A stretch of 64,000 nt of DNA, taken from NCBI RefSeq assembly GCF_022458985.1, contig NC_061790.1:1289001-1353000 (forward strand), read 5' to 3'. Position numbers and translations under genes: made by a program. Every line of letters begins with the position of its first letter. Position 1 is the first letter of the stretch. The DNA comes from Mugil cephalus (taxonomy: Eukaryota > Chordata > Actinopteri > Mugiliformes > Mugilidae). Under the pieces are notes generated by a model. That model ran no database searches. It had not been told where the DNA came from and was given only the letters and a program-made list of their open reading frames with translations. This document shows positions 59,149-64,000 of this stretch, one piece after another.

Positions 59149-60961
59149 AAGTTTGATTTGATAAATGTATAAAATCGTTATGTTACAGCTGATCCATGTT
59201 CAGGTTGTTTTAGAAAAAAAAAAAACCCTGTTCCACTGCTGTTGGGCCACATGTCAAACAGAGAGGATTTACATCAATGGTTTGTCATCAGGTTGTGGGT
59301 TTGAATCCTCTGCATTTGTGAGCGAGTGATGCGTCGCTTCCTCGGCTCAAGGACCAGTCCAGAAAAACACGGAGCCGAGGGTTGTGTTGCATCGTGGGAC
59401 TGAGGGGAAGATATCGTGTGAACGAGTGAACTGTGGTTTGTTTCTGACAAGTCCAAGAGTTTCCTCATGATCAGCATCCGCAGAAGAGAAGATTTCAAAA
59501 TTATGTTCAATAGAACATATTTTACTGGGGCGGGACTTCTGTTTAAAACCTGGATCTATTTATTTCATTCCTTTTATTCCTTTTTCTTTATTTAAACAAC
59601 CTGGGAGCATGCTAATGCTAATGCTAATGCTAACTGGAGTTGTTAAATTTCATCTGAAAGATGTCTCTGTTATTGCCTCAGTCAGTATGCAACGTTTAGC
59701 ATTGCAAAACTAGCACTGTAATGAATTCTATGGAGGAAAGTTTCTTAATGTGAGGACGTGTGAAACCGCTGTCTAAGCAAACAGGCAACGCCTACTAATT
59801 ACAGCAAAAAGTCTCAAAATAAGTTTTATAAATTTATAATCGTCACATGATTAAAAAAGAACAAAGATCCACCCATGACTTAAGTAATAAAACAGAATTT
59901 AGAAGCAACAATAGTGTTTTTCAACAGAATTTAAAGTTATTCTGTAATTTATCAAACTTTAAAACCTTCATGTCACTTGAAATTAAAGTAATAGATGTTC
60001 ATAGATGAGAATAATACATAGTTTCTTATTCAAATTATTAATCATTTACTGTTAAGGGTTAAAACTGTGTGTGAGAGTTGAGGCACTAGATGGCAGCAAA
60101 CTTCCACCTGTGGCCTCATCACTGCTTAGAAAAATAAAAAGTCTCTTAAAGTCTTGTTGCAGCTTAAAGAGACAAACGAGGAAAGTAGATTTTAAAATTT
60201 GTATTTTCTGAATGTTCTTAGATAAATAAACTGCAGCTAAACCCAGAGTGGAGGAAGAAGAGGAAGAGGAGATGAAGGATGAAGAGGGAAAAGAGGAGGA
60301 TGAGGAGGAGAATCAGAACCAGAACCAGAACCTGAACCTGAACCAGAACCTGAACCTGGTTGATCCTGAACCAAGAATCGCTGAGTCTGAGCTGAGCTGG
60401 AGGATCAGGACTGGACCATGGAGACCTTAGCTCCTCCCACTGCATCGCTGCAGACCAATCACGATCAGAATATTAATCCTTCACGTGGAAGGAGATGGTT
60501 CTGTGGTTGTTGCATAAGTGAGTTTCATCTGAAAGGAGTTTAAAAAAAAATGACATTTCATCAGAGCAGGTTCTTCAGTTCTAAGAGAAAAAAAAAATAG
60601 TCCTGTTGGGTTTTTTAGAGAAGACGTTTCATCAGCTTCTTCAGTTCAGAGACTGGAGGGACGTTGAGCTTTATCCCTTTATTATTCCTCTGGGTGGTTT
60701 ATTTATCTCTTCTCACCTGCTGCTGGTGGCTAGGCTAGTTAGCTGGTGTCTTCTGGTTGGTTGCTAGCTGCTAGCTGACTGCTAACCTGCTGGTCGGCTT
60801 TTCAGTTGGACTAAGCTTCAAAATGGGTTTTGCCTCTGATCATGGAAGGATTGTAACATCTTATCCTGTGTATTAATGAATGGAACAGCAGCATCTTTAT
60901 GAACCAATCAGAGCTCTGGACACGAGATGTGTTTGAGTAAATGCTGCATGATGAAACGTTT

Positions 60962-61192
60962 CCTCAGGTTTCATTGATAAAAGTCATTATAGGATTCAAC
61001 CACACATTTTTTAAAAAACAAACAAACAAAAAAACAAGCGCTACCAACTTCTAATTATTTTTTAACTGTGTTCCATCTTTGATTCCTCCAGAACTAAACC
61101 ACTTAGAGAGATTCTGACTTTTGTGACAGAAACTTCAGAGTCGTGTCTTTAAAAAGAGACAAAGACCATGAATGAGCTCCAACATGTTCATC
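60962..61192 (+). repeat. Interspersed repeat, copy 2
   Basis: Collinear with the element at 17961-18108 in syncrip, with extra internal sequence (an A-rich stretch at 61010-61040 and about 50 bp near 61120-61165). Confidence 0.7.
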
Positions 61193-61599
61193 AACAATGT
61201 TCAGTTTACTTTCCTAAATAGGCTGGAATGATAAAAGGTTAAAATAGGAACCACCAGAAACTAGTTTGACTTGTTTCTGTAGGAACCAGAAACTGGTGCA
61301 ACTAATTCCCACTTCGTTCTGGACAAATATAAATATATTTAGGGAGGTTGACTCTGGTAGTGAAGGTTCTCCTGAGCCTGGTCGCTGTGTTGTGGAGTGG
61401 GAGGGAGGAGTTGTCTTCACTTTTGTAAAGTGACACTGACGTTTCATGTAGACAGGATTCCCTGAACTCAGTCTGAGCCAACGTCTGTGTTCTGGATAAA
61501 CTTCAGTAACTTCTTACTCTTAAAGCAGCATTTAGGATGTGACGCATCAGACTGTAGGAAAGAAAGAACAGCATGACAGACCACAGCATGGAGCTAATA

Positions 61600-61905
61600 G
61601 TAGCTTCCTAGCTTCCTAATCTCCCAGCTAATAGTAACTCTTCCTAGCTTTCTAGCCACCCAGCTAATAGTAGCTCGTCCTAGCCTCCCAGCTAATAATA
61701 GCACTTCCTAGGAGGTACCTCCTAGCTATTGGTAACTCTTCCTAGCTTATCAGCTAATAGTAGTTATCCCTAGCTTCCTAGCCTCCCAGCTAATAGTACC
61801 CCTTCCTAGTCTCCCAGTTAATAGTAGCTCTTTGTAGCCTCCTAGCTAATGGTAGCTCTTCTGAGCTTCCTAGCCTCCCCGCTAATAGTAGTCCACCCTA
61901 GCCTT
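61600..61905. repeat. CCCAGCTAATAGTAGCTCTTCCTAGC minisatellite, copy 2
   Basis: Same 28-bp unit family as 36580-36870, more degenerate, with AATAG in place of AACAG. Confidence 0.85.
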
Positions 61906-62904
61906 GTCTTGGTGCTTGGTTACACTTCACTATTCAACTAGTTTAGTTTATTGGTTTAGTACAAATGATGCTACAAATCTGTGCAAGGATGGGAACGAAG
62001 CTTTTACAAGCTTGGTTCCACACTTAACCATATAGAACACCTGTTACATGCAGGTAAAAAAAAACTACATTTGATTCCAAAAACAAAGATAATGAGATCA
62101 CCAGCAAGAAAGAAACAAATCTGTGGAAAAATGGAAAAAGGGGTGAGTGAGGGTTCAGGTAGATGTTGAACGTTTGAGTCTCTTCTCTCCTTCATGAGAC
62201 TCTTTATTTTTGAGCAGCAGAGCAGGAAAAGAGGCCGATGTCCATTATTCCACCGTGATGTAATGAAGTCAGCTCCGTTCATGTGTGTCGTTGCTGCTGC
62301 CTCTCTGACTCTCTGTGGTTGAGTTCAGTTTCATGTGTTTGGCCTCTGACGTCAAACCCAGACCGACCGGTCCGCCCGTGAATGAAGAGGACCGCAGACA
62401 AAACACAAGGCCGGGCCCTAACACGCCACCAGGAGTCTCCATCTCCTGCACACAGCCTGATATTAGCCCCGAGGAGACAAAGCCGGAGCGAGAGTATGGG
62501 CGGTGGACGCGACACTGTCTGGTCATGCATTTCGTGACATCCCTTTCAAAAATGTGTTTTCCTTGGCGTCTCCTGCCCAGTGACGTAAAACACGAAAAGC
62601 TATGGGAAGAATTTATTAAACGGGTCAGACAAACATGGTCTGACAAAGAATGGACTCACAGCATCAAGAAGGACACAGTATCGACATCAAACATCAGCTG
62701 ATTCACTCATTCGCTCAAAGATGGAGTCAGAGAAAAACTATTTGGTGTAAATGTCCAAAATGGTGCGAGAGACAAAGTTTACAACTGGATCAGCCGTTAG
62801 CATATCGCCAGCCGCTATTGCTAATGTGTTATAGCTTGTTAGTCTCTCAATGCTAGCCTGGACAAAGCATTAGCTTCGAGATTAACTTAACGCATCACTC
62901 CTCG

Positions 62905-63118
62905 TTTGTAGCTCCCAGTTAATATTAGCTCTTCCTAGCCTCCCAGCTAATAGCAGCTGTTCCCAGACGTCCAGCTAACAGTAACGATTCCTAGCCTTCC
63001 AACTAATAGTAGCTATTCCTATCCTTCCAGCTAACAGTAGCTCTTCCTAGCCTCCCAGCTAACAGTAGCTCTTCCTATCCTTCCAGCTAACAGTAGCTCT
63101 TCCTAGCCTCCCAGCTAG
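62905..63118. repeat. CCCAGCTAACAGTAGCTCTTCCTAGC minisatellite, copy 3
   Basis: About seven units, nearly identical to those in the snx14 intron copy. Confidence 0.85.
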
Positions 63119-64000
63119 GTGTACCGTATGTACCAGCTGGTCGTTGTACTCTTTGTGGTGTTTTTTTTACATTTTCGGTCCAGACAGCGGAGACGTTGTT
63201 GAACTTTTGACAGAGCCAGGCTAGCTGCTTCCCTTGGGTTCCTGTCTTCATGCTAAGCTAAGCTAAGCTAAGCTGAGCCAAGCTTAGGATCTGTATTTAT
63301 TGTTTCTGTGAATCACCAGGGTGAGAATTAAAGTTGGTGGCCGAGGAAACCCGCCGATGCCTCGTGTTCTTATCCCTGTGCAGCGGCTCATGTATTCAAG
63401 CCTTCGTCGTGTGGTTACAGATGTCAGAAAATCCTCGACTGGACCATTTCTCTGCACGGCTGGTTATGTTCTTGGCTGTTTTCACATGCCCTCCTCCCCT
63501 CTTCCAAGACACCCGAGCATCCCTGAGCTGCAGTAACTCAACCAGGAGGACATCTGAGAGCCGTCTTAAAGTCACAGTAGACGGTTTGAAACTTAATCTG
63601 TTAAAAACTAAAGTTTTGTCTGATTCTAACTCTACAGTTGAACATTTTTTTTTCTGATGTCTTCATCCAGCTGCTCCCCACACACACCACCTCCCTCCTG
63701 GTTCACAAATTTAACAAGTCGGACGTGAGTGACGGGCGGAGACGATGTAACGGCCCCAGTGGACCCTGGTTCAGCAGCGGCAGGGTGGGTGGTCCACGCA
63801 CATTTCTACAATATGTCCGACGAATAAGGGAAGATGAGTCTGACCCGAGGGTCGCAGGGAGGCTTAAACATGAGACATGTTCTTAAAGACATTTATATAT
63901 AATATATAAAATAATCGTCATCTGGTTCTGTGATTAGTGAAGATGAGTCACGATAGACCAGAGAGGAGGAGCATCCCACACTGTCCACGCTCATTATTGT

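Larger units (their letters stand above)
58923..64000. other. Right-hand gene-poor region
   Basis: No supported gene. It holds an (ATAAAT)n run, an interspersed repeat, two copies of the CCCAGCTAACAGTAGCTCTT minisatellite, and several stretches of complex, mostly non-repetitive sequence (62.16-62.65, 63.3-63.55, 63.66-63.88 kb) that may be non-coding conserved elements. Confidence 0.55.

Noticed and set aside
60218..60445. Glu/Asn/Gln-rich ORF pair
   Set aside because: Arises from GAGGAA and CAGAACCTGAAC short repeats.
61600..63118. Regular spaced repeats suggesting a CRISPR-like array
   Set aside because: Units are adjacent and degenerate with no unique spacers, and the genome is a vertebrate. 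It is a minisatellite.

Overview
This is a window of animal nuclear DNA, almost certainly from a teleost fish. It holds five protein-coding genes with many short exons, GT-AG introns and vertebrate protein families. Introns and spacers carry A+T-rich DNA, many microsatellites and minisatellites, and fish-type interspersed repeats. I saw no operons, CRISPR arrays, tRNA or rRNA genes. Gene names rest on recognising translated exons and recalled families, not on a database search.

Layout. (1) 688-10437, minus strand: bub1, the mitotic checkpoint kinase. Twenty exons encode residues 1-999; the rest of the kinase domain lies beyond the left edge. (2) 10438-11400: a head-to-head promoter region shared by bub1 and syncrip. 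(3) 11.2-18.9 kb, plus: syncrip (hnRNP Q), nine coding exons, 666 aa, followed by a long 3' region up to about 23.7 kb. (4) 24814-38239, plus: snx14, 29 coding exons, 935 aa, whose introns are full of tandem repeats. (5) 42269-44654, plus: a two-exon FOXA2-type forkhead gene, unusually diverged and GC-rich. (6) 57393-58922, minus: a six-exon, two-Ig-domain type I membrane protein of 289 aa that I cannot name. The DNA from 44.7 kb to the right end is otherwise gene-poor, with long low-complexity tracts, transposon fossils and islands of complex sequence that could be regulatory. In every spliced gene the reading phase was checked across all junctions and stayed open.

How the genes relate. syncrip and snx14 are also neighbours in human (6q14), so this pair is old synteny. 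bub1, the FOXA gene and the Ig gene have unrelated jobs (spindle checkpoint, endoderm/floor-plate transcription, and probably immune surface recognition). The window is therefore a normal vertebrate chromosome segment rather than a functional cluster.

Most worth a second look: the tandem Ser-Pro motif expansion and degenerate second KEN box in Bub1; the FOXA2-type paralogue with an altered forkhead and no Akt-site threonine; a minisatellite built of RFX X-box-like motifs at 48.7-49.1 kb; an inverted pair of one repeat in two snx14 introns; two minisatellite families, each recurring at three places; degenerate Tc1/mariner-like fossils; and the orphan Ig receptor. I found no clear previously undescribed system, and say so.
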